A DNA stretch of 64,000 nucleotides from Actinomycetota bacterium (GCA_009885805.1 VFJZ01000010.1:1-64000); one strand, 5' to 3'; positions 7,297-15,902 are shown, counted from the first letter of the stretch. The notes: generated from the letters alone by a model not told the origin. Program-made: numbers and translations.

Positions 7297-8997
7297 GTGG
7301 ACGCGAAACTCCTACGCGGAATTGCCATCCTGGCCGGAATCCTGGTGGTGCTCGTCGCTGCCCTCGTCAAGGTGGTGGGTGGCGACGATGCGGGCTCCAC
7401 CACCGGCGCGACGGCGACGTCCGAGGCTCCGCCGGCGGACGCAGTCGTGATCACCGTCGCCTACTCACCGGAGAAGGAGGCGCTGTTCAACGAGGCCTTC
7501 GCCGAGTTCAACGACCGCAAGGTCGAGGTCGGCGGACGCGTCGTCTTCGCACAGGGCGAGAAGGTGTCGTCCGGCGCCGCCTTCGACCGGCTCCGCGCCG
7601 GAACGCTACAGCCGGTGATCTGGACGCCGTCGTCCTCGCTCTGGGGACGATTGCTGACGCAGGTCGGCGACGTCACGTGGATCGCCGACCGCAACGCGTC
7701 GTTCGTCCGCACGCCGCTGGTGATCGCGATCTGGGAGGATCAGGCGCAGGCGCTCGGCTGGCCCGCCAAGGCCCTCGGCTGGGAGGAGATCCTGGCCGAG
7801 TCCCAGAACGCGGAGGGCTGGGCGAAGTACGGCCACCCGGAGTGGGGCCCGTTCCGGCTCGGCCACACGAACCCTGACTTCTCCACGTCAGGCCTGTCGG
7901 CCGTCGCCGCCGAGTACTACGCCGCCACGGGCAAGACCGAGGGACTCCGACTCGAAGACGTCGAGGATCCGGCCGTCCGCCAGAAGGTGCGCGACATCCA
8001 GTCGGCGATCGTCCACTACGGCGACACGACACTCTTCTTCGCCGAGCAGCTGGCAGGCCGCGGCCCCTCGTACGCCTCGGCCGTGGCGATGGAGGAGACG
8101 ACGCTGGTCGACTTCAACACGCGCCTGCGCGGCCCGGACCGGAAGCTCGTTGCGATCTATCCGAAGGAGGGGACGTTCTTCTCGGACAACCCGCTGATGG
8201 TGATGAACGCGCCGTGGGTGACGGCGGAGCAGAAGGAGGGCGCCGCCAGCCTGATCGAGTACCTGACCTCGCCGGAAGTCCAGGCGCGGGTGCCGGCGCT
8301 CGGGTTCCGTCCGGCAGAAGGCGAACCGGCGTCGCCGGGGACCCTGACAACGGCCAACGGCGTCGACCTCACCGTGGTGCCGCGTCTGCTGTCGCTGCCC
8401 GAGCCGCGCGTGCTCGCCCGCATCAAGGAGCTCTGGCGCGAGGACCGCAAGCCGGCCGACATCGTCCTCGTGCTCGATACGTCGGGGTCGATGGGCGACG
8501 AAGGGAAGCTCGCCCAGGCACAGCAGGGCCTCGTGCGGTTCCTCGACCAGCTCTCGGCGCGCGACCGCGTCGCCCTCGTCGCCTTCGCCGACCAGCCGTC
8601 GCTCGTCCGGCCCCTCGCCGAGATGCAGCCCGCTGCGAAGCAGGGCCTCGCGGCCGCGATCCAGGGGTTGTTCCCTGACGGCGGGACAGCCGTCTACGAC
8701 GCCACGAACCTGGGCGTCGACTACCTCCTGAAGGAGCAGAACCCGAAACACATCGCCGCCGTCGTCGTACTCACCGACGGCGAGGACAACAAGTCGACGG
8801 CCGTCGTCCAGGACGTCGTCACGAGGCTGCGCGGCACGAGCGAGTCGGGCACCGTCCGTGTCTTCACGATCGCCTATGGCGTCGAGGCGAACCGCGACGC
8901 GCTGAAGGCGATCGCCGAGGCGGGCGGCGGGAAGCAGTACGACGGCGACCCGAACAACATCGACGCCGTGTACGTGTCGATCTCCTCGTTCTTCTGA
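7297..8997 (+). CDS. Membrane-anchored solute-binding/VWA-domain fusion protein
   Basis: A 566-residue protein with an N-terminal membrane anchor or signal (residues about 8-27). This is followed by a periplasmic-binding-type domain (VITVAYSPEKEALFNEAFAE, then FSDNPLMVMNAPWVT and IEYLTSPEVQARV) and a C-terminal von Willebrand A domain. The VWA domain has an intact MIDAS: DTSGSMGDEG (about residue 394), the Thr in PDGGTAVYDA, and LTDGEDNKS. The combination suggests an extracytoplasmic ligand or metal-dependent adhesion function. It starts the row VWA-SBP, membrane protein, PspA, all on the same strand, which hints at an envelope-stress role (inference). Confidence 0.8.
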   Translation: MDAKLLRGIAILAGILVVLVAALVKVVGGDDAGSTTGATATSEAPPADAVVITVAYSPEKEALFNEAFAEFNDRKVEVGGRVVFAQGEKVSSGAAFDRLRAGTLQPVIWTPSSSLWGRLLTQVGDVTWIADRNASFVRTPLVIAIWEDQAQALGWPAKALGWEEILAESQNAEGWAKYGHPEWGPFRLGHTNPDFSTSGLSAVAAEYYAATGKTEGLRLEDVEDPAVRQKVRDIQSAIVHYGDTTLFFAEQLAGRGPSYASAVAMEETTLVDFNTRLRGPDRKLVAIYPKEGTFFSDNPLMVMNAPWVTAEQKEGAASLIEYLTSPEVQARVPALGFRPAEGEPASPGTLTTANGVDLTVVPRLLSLPEPRVLARIKELWREDRKPADIVLVLDTSGSMGDEGKLAQAQQGLVRFLDQLSARDRVALVAFADQPSLVRPLAEMQPAAKQGLAAAIQGLFPDGGTAVYDATNLGVDYLLKEQNPKHIAAVVVLTDGEDNKSTAVVQDVVTRLRGTSESGTVRVFTIAYGVEANRDALKAIAEAGGGKQYDGDPNNIDAVYVSISSFF

Positions 8998-9003
8998 TGC
9001 CGC

Positions 9004-9009
9004 TACGCT
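9004..9009 (+). promoter_or_regulatory. -10 box TACGCT, leaderless promoter for 9016 gene
   Basis: TACGCT, a 6-nt gap, then GTG 9016. The box sits between the stop of the VWA gene and the next start, so the PspA unit may have its own promoter. Confidence 0.45.
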
Positions 9010-9015
9010 AGGCAC

Positions 9016-9783
9016 GTGGCTGGTCAGCGAGAGCGACTCTTCTGGAAGGTGCTGCTCAACGCCGCCACGAAGCCGCTGAACGTGCTCGTGCTGGCCGTGA
9101 TGGCCGCCGCTGCGATCCTCACGACGCCGTGGGTGCTCGGCGCGGCCCTCCCGATCTACGGACTGATGATGGCCTCGACGATCCGTGACCCGGACGAACT
9201 CGCGAAGCTCGCCCTCCGCGCCGAGGGCGGTGCCGCCGCGATCGGCGGACGCCGCTCACTCGAGGGCATCACCGGTGTGCTGCGAGAGGAGGTGATCGCG
9301 GTCCTGAACGAGGAGCGCGGCATCGGCCAGGAGCTGGCGCGGGCCCCCGTGAAACCGGAGGGGATCGCCGACGCCGTCGACGCCCTCTGCGACGAACTGA
9401 TCGTGAATGCGCGGCGGGCCTCGGACATCGACCTCTACCTGGCGAGCATCGACGTGCGTGACCTGCAGGAGCGACTCGTAGGGTTCGCCAGGAGCGACTC
9501 GGGCCGCGTCGCCGACGCGGCGAAAGCCGTCGCCGAACAGCTGCAGGTCGTCGAGGCGCTCGTCGCCAAGCGGCTCGCGTTCGACGAGGAGGTCGCTCAT
9601 CTCAACGCGAGTCTCGGTACGATCCGCGCGCGCCTCGTGCAGGCACGCGCGGAGGCGGCCGCGCCAGCCGTCGGCGCGGCCGACGTCACCGAGTTGCGCG
9701 ACCGCATGCGCGCGCTCGCCCAGAGCCTCGCGGAGGCCTACGGGCACAATGATCCGAGTCCGAACACGATGAAGGGAACCTGA
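9016..9783 (+). CDS. Membrane protein of unknown function, PspA-linked
   Basis: A 255-residue protein with two adjacent hydrophobic segments near the N-terminus (about residues 20-55), followed by a long helical, coiled-coil-like cytosolic part (residues 80-245) rich in Ala, Glu and Arg. I do not recognise the family. It ends 2 nt before the pspA start, so co-expression with PspA is very likely. A membrane-anchored coiled-coil protein next to PspA could act as its docking partner; this is inference from context only. Confidence 0.7.
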   Translation: MAGQRERLFWKVLLNAATKPLNVLVLAVMAAAAILTTPWVLGAALPIYGLMMASTIRDPDELAKLALRAEGGAAAIGGRRSLEGITGVLREEVIAVLNEERGIGQELARAPVKPEGIADAVDALCDELIVNARRASDIDLYLASIDVRDLQERLVGFARSDSGRVADAAKAVAEQLQVVEALVAKRLAFDEEVAHLNASLGTIRARLVQARAEAAAPAVGAADVTELRDRMRALAQSLAEAYGHNDPSPNTMKGT

Positions 9784-9785
9784 CC

Positions 9786-10592
9786 ATGGGCTTTTTCGGC
9801 CGTCTCTGGGGATACGTCAAGGCGCTCGTTACGGGCGGCGTGGAGAGCCGGATGCGTCCGGAGGTCCAGATCGAGCAGGCGCTCGCCGAGGCGCGCAGGC
9901 AGGACCTCGAGCTACGGAATCAGGCGGCACGGGTGATCGCCCATCGCACCGAGCTGCAGATGAAGCTCGATCGCTCGATCGAGGACTCCGCGGAATCCCG
10001 CGCGCACGCCGCACAGGCACTCAAGAACGCCGACGCGGCGACGCGGGATGGCGACGCAACCGAGGTCGACAAGTGGACGCGGACGGCGCAGGCGCTGGCC
10101 ATGAAGCTCGAGACCGCGGAGTCGATGGTCGAGAGCCTCAAGACGCAGTACGGGACGGCGACGCAGCAGGCGGAGATCGCGAAGGAGCAGGTCAACGACA
10201 ACGCCATGCGCCTACAGGAGCTGTCGGCCAAGCGAATGGAGCTACTCGGCAAGCTCGAGCAGGCGAAGATGCAGGAGCAGGTCAATGCGACCCTCGAGCA
10301 GCTCTCGAAGCCGATGGAGTCGAATGCCGGGCCGACGCTGAAGGAGATCGAGGACAAGATCAACCGGCGGATGGCGATGGCCGGCGCGAAGGCGGAGCTC
10401 GACTCCAGCTCGATCGAGGGTGCCCAGCGCGACGTCGAGCGCTCGCTCTCCCAGGCCTCGGCCCAGGTGCGACTCGAGAAGCTGCGCGAGGAACTCGGGT
10501 TGCCGGCTCCCAAGCCGGCCGAGGCGGAGGCGACAGCACCGACGCAGGTCGAGGCGCCGGCCGAGCCCGCCGAGGGCGGCACCACCCAGTAG
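9786..10592 (+). CDS. pspA: PspA/IM30 (Vipp1) family envelope-stress protein
   Basis: A 268-residue, almost entirely helical protein. The N-terminal amphipathic helix (MGFFGRLWGYVKALVTGG) is followed by long coiled coils with the PspA pattern (QALAEARRQDLELRNQAARV, LETAESMVESLKTQYGTATQ), and then a Pro/Ala/Glu tail. PspA/IM30 proteins form ESCRT-III-like rods on damaged inner membrane and maintain proton-motive force. The family is normally about 220-260 residues, so this is full length. It is the last gene of the VWA-SBP unit and converges with the YbhN-type gene 2 nt away. Confidence 0.85.
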   Translation: MGFFGRLWGYVKALVTGGVESRMRPEVQIEQALAEARRQDLELRNQAARVIAHRTELQMKLDRSIEDSAESRAHAAQALKNADAATRDGDATEVDKWTRTAQALAMKLETAESMVESLKTQYGTATQQAEIAKEQVNDNAMRLQELSAKRMELLGKLEQAKMQEQVNATLEQLSKPMESNAGPTLKEIEDKINRRMAMAGAKAELDSSSIEGAQRDVERSLSQASAQVRLEKLREELGLPAPKPAEAEATAPTQVEAPAEPAEGGTTQ

Positions 10593-10594
10593 CG

Positions 10595-11527
10595 TCAGTG
10601 CGCCTCGGCGTGCAGGTGCCGGAGGCGGATCGAGCCGAACACCACGAGCAGCGCGGTCAGCCCGAGGGCGACGTTGACGACGGTGATCGCGACCTGCGCG
10701 CCAACCGAGTAGGCGAGCAACGCGGACGTCGTCGCTTCCCCGGCGAGGACGAGCACCAGCAGCGCCTGCTGCGGGCCGGCGCCGCCGGGCGTGATCGGTA
10801 GCAGCGTCGACACCGATCCCACCACCATCACGAGCGCCGCGTTCTCGATCGTGGCATGGACACGGAATGCGTCGAGCAGGAAGTAGGCGCTGCCCAGCCG
10901 GCAGAACCAGCCGACGAACTGGTACGGCACGACCTGCGTCAGGTAGCGGCGCGGCGTGCGCAGGATCGCCATGCCCTGCCCGATGCGGCGGCGGAAGGCA
11001 CGGACGTGCCCGGCCAACCACCGGTAGAGCACGGCGCCGCCGACGAGCAGACCCGCCGCCAGAACCAGGGCGAGGCCGGGGTTCGCGGCGACGAACGACA
11101 GCTCGAAGGCCGCGGCGTCCGGCAGCGTCGGCAGGCCCGGCAGGCGACCAGTGGCGTACGCCCAGCCGATCAGGGCACCGACCGCGACGGCGTCGAACAG
11201 GGTCTCCGGGAGGAGACTGGAGGCGACCGCTGGAACGCTCGAGGTCGGGACGCCCTTACGGACTGCGGCGACCTTGACGACGTCGCCGCCGCGAGCGGGC
11301 GCAAAGGCGTTGACGCCGACGCCGGCGACGTACGCCCCGACGACCACGCGCAGCGGGACATAGTCGTCGGGAAACGCCGCCCGCAGGATCGCCAGCCAGG
11401 CGCGTGAGCGGAGAAACAGGTTCGACAGGTGCAGGACGAGGGCAACGCCGAGCGGCGCGAGGGCGATGTGCGAGAGGTAGTCGCCGAAGGCGGCAACGGC
11501 GTCGAGAAAGGACTGCAGCGATTCCAT
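10595..11527 (-). CDS. YbhN/LPG-synthase-TM family membrane protein
   Basis: A 310-residue polytopic membrane protein with the UPF0104 (flippase-like) pattern: RSRAWLAILRA near the first loop, GVNAFAPARGGDVVKVAAVR (the conserved P-x-R-x-G-D motif, about residue 75), and LLPITPGGAGPQQALLV (the conserved PGG/GxG motif, about residue 230). The fold is that of the transmembrane part of MprF; substrates in this group are probably lipid-linked, but which one is unknown. ATG 11527 overlaps the upstream stop by 1 nt (TGATG), so translation is coupled to the channel-like gene. Confidence 0.8.
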   Translation of the reverse strand: MESLQSFLDAVAAFGDYLSHIALAPLGVALVLHLSNLFLRSRAWLAILRAAFPDDYVPLRVVVGAYVAGVGVNAFAPARGGDVVKVAAVRKGVPTSSVPAVASSLLPETLFDAVAVGALIGWAYATGRLPGLPTLPDAAAFELSFVAANPGLALVLAAGLLVGGAVLYRWLAGHVRAFRRRIGQGMAILRTPRRYLTQVVPYQFVGWFCRLGSAYFLLDAFRVHATIENAALVMVVGSVSTLLPITPGGAGPQQALLVLVLAGEATTSALLAYSVGAQVAITVVNVALGLTALLVVFGSIRLRHLHAEAH

Positions 11528-12141
11528 CAGGCCGCCGTCTGCTCCGGCTGGTCGGGCTCGCGACGCGCCAGGAAGTCCGTGAAGCTCGAGAGGTAGGTCG
11601 TGACGAGTGCGAGCGCGGTGATCATCTCGATCAGCGTCGCGGCACGGGCGCCGCGCGACGCGGCGACGATGTCGTTCGGCGGCGAGATCAGGCCGGTCGA
11701 GACGGCGTAGAAGAAGAAGTCGGCGAACCGCGGCTCGACAGCGAGCCCGCCGAAGGCGCCGCCGGGCCGGTACCACCAGACGCCGATGTAGACGAACGTC
11801 CAGATCAGGAAGAACCCGAGGCCAACGAGAGGGAGCCCCGTCAGCCGCAGGAGACCGAGAGTCGCGCCGACGTGGCGCTCCGCTCGGCTGAGCCCGGCGA
11901 CCCGCCTCGCGATGCGGGCCTGCAGGACGCGCTCGAAAACGCCGAACAGGAGCAGGGCAGCGACCAGGAGCCCGAATCCGACCAGCATCACCTCGGCGGC
12001 GGCATCTCGCCCGAACCGCGGACTCGCCATCTCGACCAGCAGCACGAAGAGGCAGAGAACGAGCAACCTGACGGCGCCGAGCAGACCACGATGCGAGCGT
12101 CCGATCCCGGCCTGCCGCAGGACCGTACGCCCCATCCGCAT
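11527..12141 (-). CDS. Pore-domain-like integral membrane protein
   Basis: A 204-residue protein with about four membrane segments. The C-terminal half looks like the two-helix-plus-pore-loop of ion channels: FADFFFYAVSTGLISPPND between hydrophobic helices, followed by a helix ending in TTYLSSFTDFLARRE. The canonical potassium filter TVGYG is absent, so ion selectivity cannot be assigned. ATG 12141 lies 7 nt from the -10 box TACCGT and is the preferred start. It is followed without a gap by the YbhN-type gene. Confidence 0.55.
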   Translation of the reverse strand: MRMGRTVLRQAGIGRSHRGLLGAVRLLVLCLFVLLVEMASPRFGRDAAAEVMLVGFGLLVAALLLFGVFERVLQARIARRVAGLSRAERHVGATLGLLRLTGLPLVGLGFFLIWTFVYIGVWWYRPGGAFGGLAVEPRFADFFFYAVSTGLISPPNDIVAASRGARAATLIEMITALALVTTYLSSFTDFLARREPDQPEQTAA

Positions 12142-12148
12142 ACGCCTC

Positions 12149-12158
12149 ACGGTAGCGT
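12149..12158. promoter_or_regulatory. Divergent promoter with overlapping -10 boxes sharing one TA
   Basis: On the minus strand TACCGT (12149-12154) lies 7 nt before ATG 12141. On the plus strand TAGCGT (12153-12158) lies 8 nt before GTG 12167. The two boxes share the palindromic TA at 12153-12154. Confidence 0.45.
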
Positions 12159-12166
12159 GTGCCCTG

Positions 12167-12403
12167 GTGCCAGGCACGACCATCGCCGTCCTCGCCCTGC
12201 TCGTCGCAGTCTCCCTGTGCGCCGTGGCGCTCGCGTACCGCCGCGATACGACCCGGGGCTGGAACGCGCTCGGCCTGTTCGCCGTCGGCGGCGTCATCGG
12301 CGCGTACGGCCTGCTGGCGGAACTGCTCGACGCGGCGGCGCCGATCGCGGTCGGTGTCGGGGGAGTGGTGGCAGCGGCGGGCCTCGCCCTGCTTCTACGA
12401 TGA
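12167..12403 (+). CDS. Small hydrophobic membrane protein
   Basis: A 78-residue protein made of three hydrophobic stretches (TIAVLALLVAVSLCAVALAY; LGLFAVGGVIGAYGLLAEL; VGVGGVVAAAGLALLL). No family is recognised. The GTG start is chosen because it sits 8 nt after the -10 box TAGCGT. Its TGA overlaps the ATG of the PfkB gene (ATGA), which supports that it is a real, translated first gene of that unit. Confidence 0.6.
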   Translation: MPGTTIAVLALLVAVSLCAVALAYRRDTTRGWNALGLFAVGGVIGAYGLLAELLDAAAPIAVGVGGVVAAAGLALLLR

Positions 12404-13197
12404 TCGCGGTGATCGGCCAGAGCACGCTCGATCGCGTCCGTGACCCAGCGGGAACGGTTCGGGAGCGGCTCGGAGGTTCGCCGCTGTACGCCGCGACCGC
12501 GCTCGCAGCTGTGGGCGCCGATGCCGTCATCCTCACGCGCGGCGGGACGGCCGAGTTGCGAGCGCCGCTCGCTGGTTTCGGGTTCGAGGTCGTCGCCGCG
12601 GACGGGACGGCGACCTTTACCTCGGAGATCGAGCTGCTCGCGACTGGCGAGCGACGTCACGCGATCGCAGCCCTCGGCGACCCCTTCCTGCCGGCCGACG
12701 TGCGGGGCTGGATGGCCCCGCATCTCGCGAGCGCCGCGGTCGTCGTCTGCGGCGCGCAGTGGCGCGCCGACTTTCCGCCCGAGACGTTGCGGCTCCTCGC
12801 CAAGCGGCACCTGGTGCTGCTCGACGCCCAGGGGCCGGTGCGCCCCGCCCGGCTCGGGCCGGTCGTGCCCTCCGGGCCGCTCGACAGCGCGTCGCTCGCC
12901 GGCGTCGGCGTGCTGAAGTGCTCCGAGGACGAGGCCGCCGCCTGCGCGGGCTGCGGCGTCGGCGTCCTGGTCGTGACGCGGGGCGCCCGCGGCGCAACCG
13001 TGATCGAGGCCGGTCGCACGGTCGACGTCCCGGGCGACGCGGTCGAGGGGCTCGCCGACACCGTCGGCGCGGGCGACATGTTCCTCGCCCTCCTCGGCGC
13101 CGCGCTGTCCGTCGGCCGGGACGTTGTTGACGCGACGGCGTCGGCGTGCGCCGGTGTCACGCGCCTACTGCGCTGCCGTCTCGATTCGGGTGCGTAA
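12400..13197 (+). CDS. PfkB-family (ribokinase-like) sugar or nucleoside kinase
   Basis: A 265-residue protein with PfkB features: an N-terminal strand IAVIGQSTLDRV, the GG motif in ERLGGSPLYAATAL, ILTRGG, a late VTRGARGATV segment, and the catalytic-base signature DTVGAGDMFLALL near the C-terminus (Asp in GAGD). It would phosphorylate a sugar-type hydroxyl with ATP; the substrate cannot be read. It is slightly short for the family (about 300). A TACGAT box lies on the ATG itself, so a leaderless start at GTG 12409 is a possible alternative. It converges with the thioesterase, overlapping it by 33 nt. Confidence 0.8.
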   Translation: MIAVIGQSTLDRVRDPAGTVRERLGGSPLYAATALAAVGADAVILTRGGTAELRAPLAGFGFEVVAADGTATFTSEIELLATGERRHAIAALGDPFLPADVRGWMAPHLASAAVVVCGAQWRADFPPETLRLLAKRHLVLLDAQGPVRPARLGPVVPSGPLDSASLAGVGVLKCSEDEAAACAGCGVGVLVVTRGARGATVIEAGRTVDVPGDAVEGLADTVGAGDMFLALLGAALSVGRDVVDATASACAGVTRLLRCRLDSGA

Positions 13198-13560
13198 CGC
13201 CTCGGGGAGCGCAATCGGCGTCGCGAAGTCGTCGTCGAGCAGGACGATGACGCACTGGGCGCGCGCGACCAGCCGTCCATCCGAGACCGCGTGCACCTCC
13301 TCCGCGGTCACGATGCTCGTCCGGCCGGCGCGACCGAAGGCGATCGTGATCCGCGCGATGTCGTCCGCCTGGGTCATCTGCGAGAGGTAGTCGATCTCGA
13401 TCCGGCGGATGATGAACCGCGCTGCGTAGCCCTCCCCGACGAGAGCGTCGATCCACTCGTCACGCCCCTCCTCGAGCAGGGCAAGGAACGAGCGGTGCCC
13501 GACGTGCCCGAATCCGTCCAGGTCGGACCAGCGGATCTCGACGTCTTTCGTGTGTCTCAC
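13165..13560 (-). CDS. Hotdog-fold acyl-CoA thioesterase (4HBT type)
   Basis: A 131-residue protein with the 4-hydroxybenzoyl-CoA thioesterase pattern: EIRWSDLDGFGHVGHRSFLA (the Asp of W-x-D-x-D-xx-xH-x-x), then a central helix and strands (IIRRIEIDYLSQM; VTAEEVHAVSDGRLVARAQC). These enzymes hydrolyse acyl-CoA thioesters. GTG 13560 overlaps the stop of the upstream glycosyltransferase (GTGA), so the start is well defined and translation is coupled. Substrate not assignable. Confidence 0.8.
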   Translation of the reverse strand: MRHTKDVEIRWSDLDGFGHVGHRSFLALLEEGRDEWIDALVGEGYAARFIIRRIEIDYLSQMTQADDIARITIAFGRAGRTSIVTAEEVHAVSDGRLVARAQCVIVLLDDDFATPIALPEALRTRIETAAQ

Positions 13561-14981
13561 AGGGCCTCGCGGAGACGGTACACCGGGATCCGGCCGACGA
13601 GGCGCACCAGTTCGTAGCGCTCGCGCAGCGTGCGTGACACCGCCCCGGAGTCGTCGATCGCGTCTGGCGACTGGTAGACGGCGACTGCGTGGGGCGGCTC
13701 GGGGCCCGTGAGGACCGCGCGCACGGCTGCCGCGGCGCCGGGTATGCGCTCGACGTTCAGGTACCACAGGTAGCGGAATGCCGGCCGTCGCCGGGGCGCG
13801 TACCAGTAGACGGCGGCATTCGCCCAGATCACGTAGATGCGGTCGCCCGGGGCGGTCTCGGCGACGAGCGCGCGGCCGACCGCGCTCGCCGAGGCGAGCC
13901 GCGAGTCGCTGCTCGTCAGGGCCGAAACCCGCTGCGGGTCGCGCTCCGCATACACCTCGGTCGAGAAGGCAACGACGACCAGGAGGGCGGCCGCGGCCGC
14001 CAGGCGCAACGGGCGACCGGCCCGGACGAAGGTCCACGCTGCGAGCACGGCGAGCGGCGGCAGTAGCTGCAGCCAGTAGTGCGGGTGATAGAGGCCGCCG
14101 CCGAGGAAGCCGAGCGCGGCGGCGGCGAGCCAGAGCGCCGGCAGCGACCGCACCCCGCCGCTGATTGCGAGGCCGACCACTGCGAGCAGCAGTAGCGGCG
14201 CGAGGTCCTGCAGCGCCGGTGGGACGGCGTCCGCGAGGAGCGCGAGCCGGCCGCCGAGGTCACCGGCGATCGCCGATTCGGTCGACGAGCGGTAGCCGGC
14301 GATGGCGTACCACCAGGAGCCGGCGCCGGCCGTCGCGAGGAAGGCGTGCCCGAGCGCCACGGCGGCCGGCGCCAGGCCGCCGCCGGCCACGATCAGGAGG
14401 TTCCGCCAGCGCCCGATCGGTTGCAGCGCGGCCGCAACGGCGACGACGATCGCACCGTCGATCGCCGACTGCTTGACGAGCGGCGCGCAGCCCGCGAGGA
14501 GTGCCGCCGCGACGAGCAGACGGCGATCACCGCCGCGGCGCCACCAGAGCGCAAGGGCGACCGCTCCCGTCGCAAAGGTGGCGGACAGTAGCTCGCCGTT
14601 CGCCGCGAACCCCTCGAGGTGCGGCGCCGGCGAGAGCAGCGCATACGCCGTGGCGGCGACGACGGCGGTGAGGCGTCCGGCGACCGCCCAGGCCGCCGCC
14701 GCGACGCCGATGGTCGTCAAGGTGCCCGCGGCGACTGCAAGGAGGCGCAGGGCCTCGTCCCAGCCGGCGATGCCCGCGAGCCGGAACAGGACAAGGAGGC
14801 CCTGCGGACGGTCGACCCAGGCGACGTCGCCGTAGAGCGTCTCCCCCTCGCGCCAGAGCCGGGCGATCGCGGCGAAGCCACCCTCGTCGGTGTTGAGGGG
14901 GACGGCGAGGAAATGCAGGCGCAGGGCGATCCCGCCGACCGTCGCCGCCGCGACCAGGACGAGGGCCCGGCGCCGCGTCAT
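13557..14981 (-). CDS. Polytopic GT-C glycosyltransferase (ArnT/PMT-like)
   Basis: A 474-residue membrane protein with about ten hydrophobic segments. The first extracytoplasmic loop carries the GT-C acidic motif (VPLNTDEGGFAAIARLW), and a soluble C-terminal part includes an AVYWYAP motif. Such enzymes move sugars from polyprenyl-phosphate donors to lipids or proteins at the outer face of the membrane. Donor and acceptor are unknown. It is between folE and the thioesterase, same strand, with 8 nt to folE, so the three form one unit. Confidence 0.75.
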   Translation of the reverse strand: MTRRRALVLVAAATVGGIALRLHFLAVPLNTDEGGFAAIARLWREGETLYGDVAWVDRPQGLLVLFRLAGIAGWDEALRLLAVAAGTLTTIGVAAAAWAVAGRLTAVVAATAYALLSPAPHLEGFAANGELLSATFATGAVALALWWRRGGDRRLLVAAALLAGCAPLVKQSAIDGAIVVAVAAALQPIGRWRNLLIVAGGGLAPAAVALGHAFLATAGAGSWWYAIAGYRSSTESAIAGDLGGRLALLADAVPPALQDLAPLLLLAVVGLAISGGVRSLPALWLAAAALGFLGGGLYHPHYWLQLLPPLAVLAAWTFVRAGRPLRLAAAAALLVVVAFSTEVYAERDPQRVSALTSSDSRLASASAVGRALVAETAPGDRIYVIWANAAVYWYAPRRRPAFRYLWYLNVERIPGAAAAVRAVLTGPEPPHAVAVYQSPDAIDDSGAVSRTLRERYELVRLVGRIPVYRLREAL

Positions 14982-14989
14982 CGCCGCGC

Positions 14990-15547
14990 TCAGCTGCCGC
15001 GGACGAGCGTCAGGAACTCACCGCGCGTCCGCGCGTCCTGCCGGAGCGTGCCGCGGACGGCCGACGTGATGGTACGCGCGCCGGGCGTGCGCACACCGCG
15101 AACCGTCATGCAGAGGTGCTCGGCCTCGAGCACGACGCCGACGCCGCGGGGCTCGAGTTCGGTCTCCAGCCAGTCCGCCACCTGGGTCGTCATCCGCTCC
15201 TGCACCTGCAGGCGGCGGGCGTACATCTCCACCACGCGCGCGAGCTTGGAGAGACCGACGATGCGCCGGCCTGGCAGGTAGGCGAGATGCGCAACGCCGG
15301 TGAACGGCATCAGGTGGTGTTCGCAGAGCGACGAGAACGGGATGTCGCGCACGATCACGAGTTCGTCGTAGTTGCCGTCGTTGGGGAACGTCGTGACGTC
15401 GAACGCGGTCGGCTCGAGCAGCTCGGCGTACATTCGCGCGACGCGACGGGGTGTCTCCGCGAGCGACTCGTCATCGACGTCGACGCCGAGCGCCTCGAGC
15501 ATGTCGCGGACGGCTCGCTCGGCGCGCGCGAGGTCTCGGTCAGCCAC
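14990..15547 (-). CDS. folE: GTP cyclohydrolase I (type IA)
   Basis: A 185-residue enzyme that converts GTP to 7,8-dihydroneopterin triphosphate, the first step of folate biosynthesis. Diagnostic motifs: FSSLCEHHLMPFTG (zinc Cys and His residues), GRRIVGLSKLARVVEMYARRLQVQERMT, and HLCMTVRGVRTPG with the third zinc Cys. The length is normal for the bacterial enzyme. GTG 15547 lies 6 nt from a TAGACT -10 box, so the mRNA is probably leaderless. The other folate genes are not in the window. Confidence 0.95.
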   Translation of the reverse strand: MADRDLARAERAVRDMLEALGVDVDDESLAETPRRVARMYAELLEPTAFDVTTFPNDGNYDELVIVRDIPFSSLCEHHLMPFTGVAHLAYLPGRRIVGLSKLARVVEMYARRLQVQERMTTQVADWLETELEPRGVGVVLEAEHLCMTVRGVRTPGARTITSAVRGTLRQDARTRGEFLTLVRGS

Positions 15548-15553
15548 GCCAGG

Positions 15554-15559
15554 AGTCTA
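15554..15559 (-). promoter_or_regulatory. -10 box TAGACT, leaderless promoter for folE
   Basis: Minus-strand TAGACT, 6-nt gap, then GTG 15547. The 156-nt gap between folE and the ferredoxin gene shows no recognisable gene. Confidence 0.5.
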
Positions 15560-15703
15560 CGCGGCAACTCGCATCGCCACGAACGCATCGTTGACGGCAA
15601 CGCCATCGTCGACCAGCTCCGTCGGTTCCAGCCCGACGTGCAGACAAGCGGAAGATCAGCCACGTCGTCCCCATCGCCCGCCACGCGTCGGCCGGCTGTG
15701 TTC

Positions 15704-15889
15704 TCACGACTCGACGGACAGCGCTCCGACCGGACAGGTATCGCAGATGCGCTGGGCGCGGGCCTCGTCGAGCTCCGCGATCAGGACGCGGGCACAGCCA
15801 TGGTCGTCGAGTTCGATCGCAGCGGGGTCCTCGGCGATGCACTCTCCCGAGCCGATGCAGGTGTCCTCGTCGACGATCAGTCTGGCCAT
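15704..15889 (-). CDS. Small ferredoxin ([3Fe-4S]-type spacing)
   Basis: A 61-residue ferredoxin: CIGSGEC (Cys-x5-Cys) near residue 10 and CDTCPVGAL near residue 50. The Cys-x5-Cys...CP arrangement is that of the small ferredoxins that serve P450s and Rieske-type oxygenases in Actinobacteria. ATG 15889 has a GGAGCAA site just upstream; the in-frame start at 15925 is less likely. It follows the ferredoxin reductase by 13 nt on the same strand, so they form an electron-transfer pair. No P450 is present in the window, so the terminal acceptor is unknown. Confidence 0.9.
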   Translation of the reverse strand: MARLIVDEDTCIGSGECIAEDPAAIELDDHGCARVLIAELDEARAQRICDTCPVGALSVES

Positions 15890-15902
15890 GATTGCTCCTC
15901 GC

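Noticed and set aside
15560-15700. Short minus frame (HVGLEPTELVDDGVAVNDAF) upstream of folE
   Set aside because: Protein-like but only about 32 codons, with a stop just before it and no start codon; possibly a remnant.
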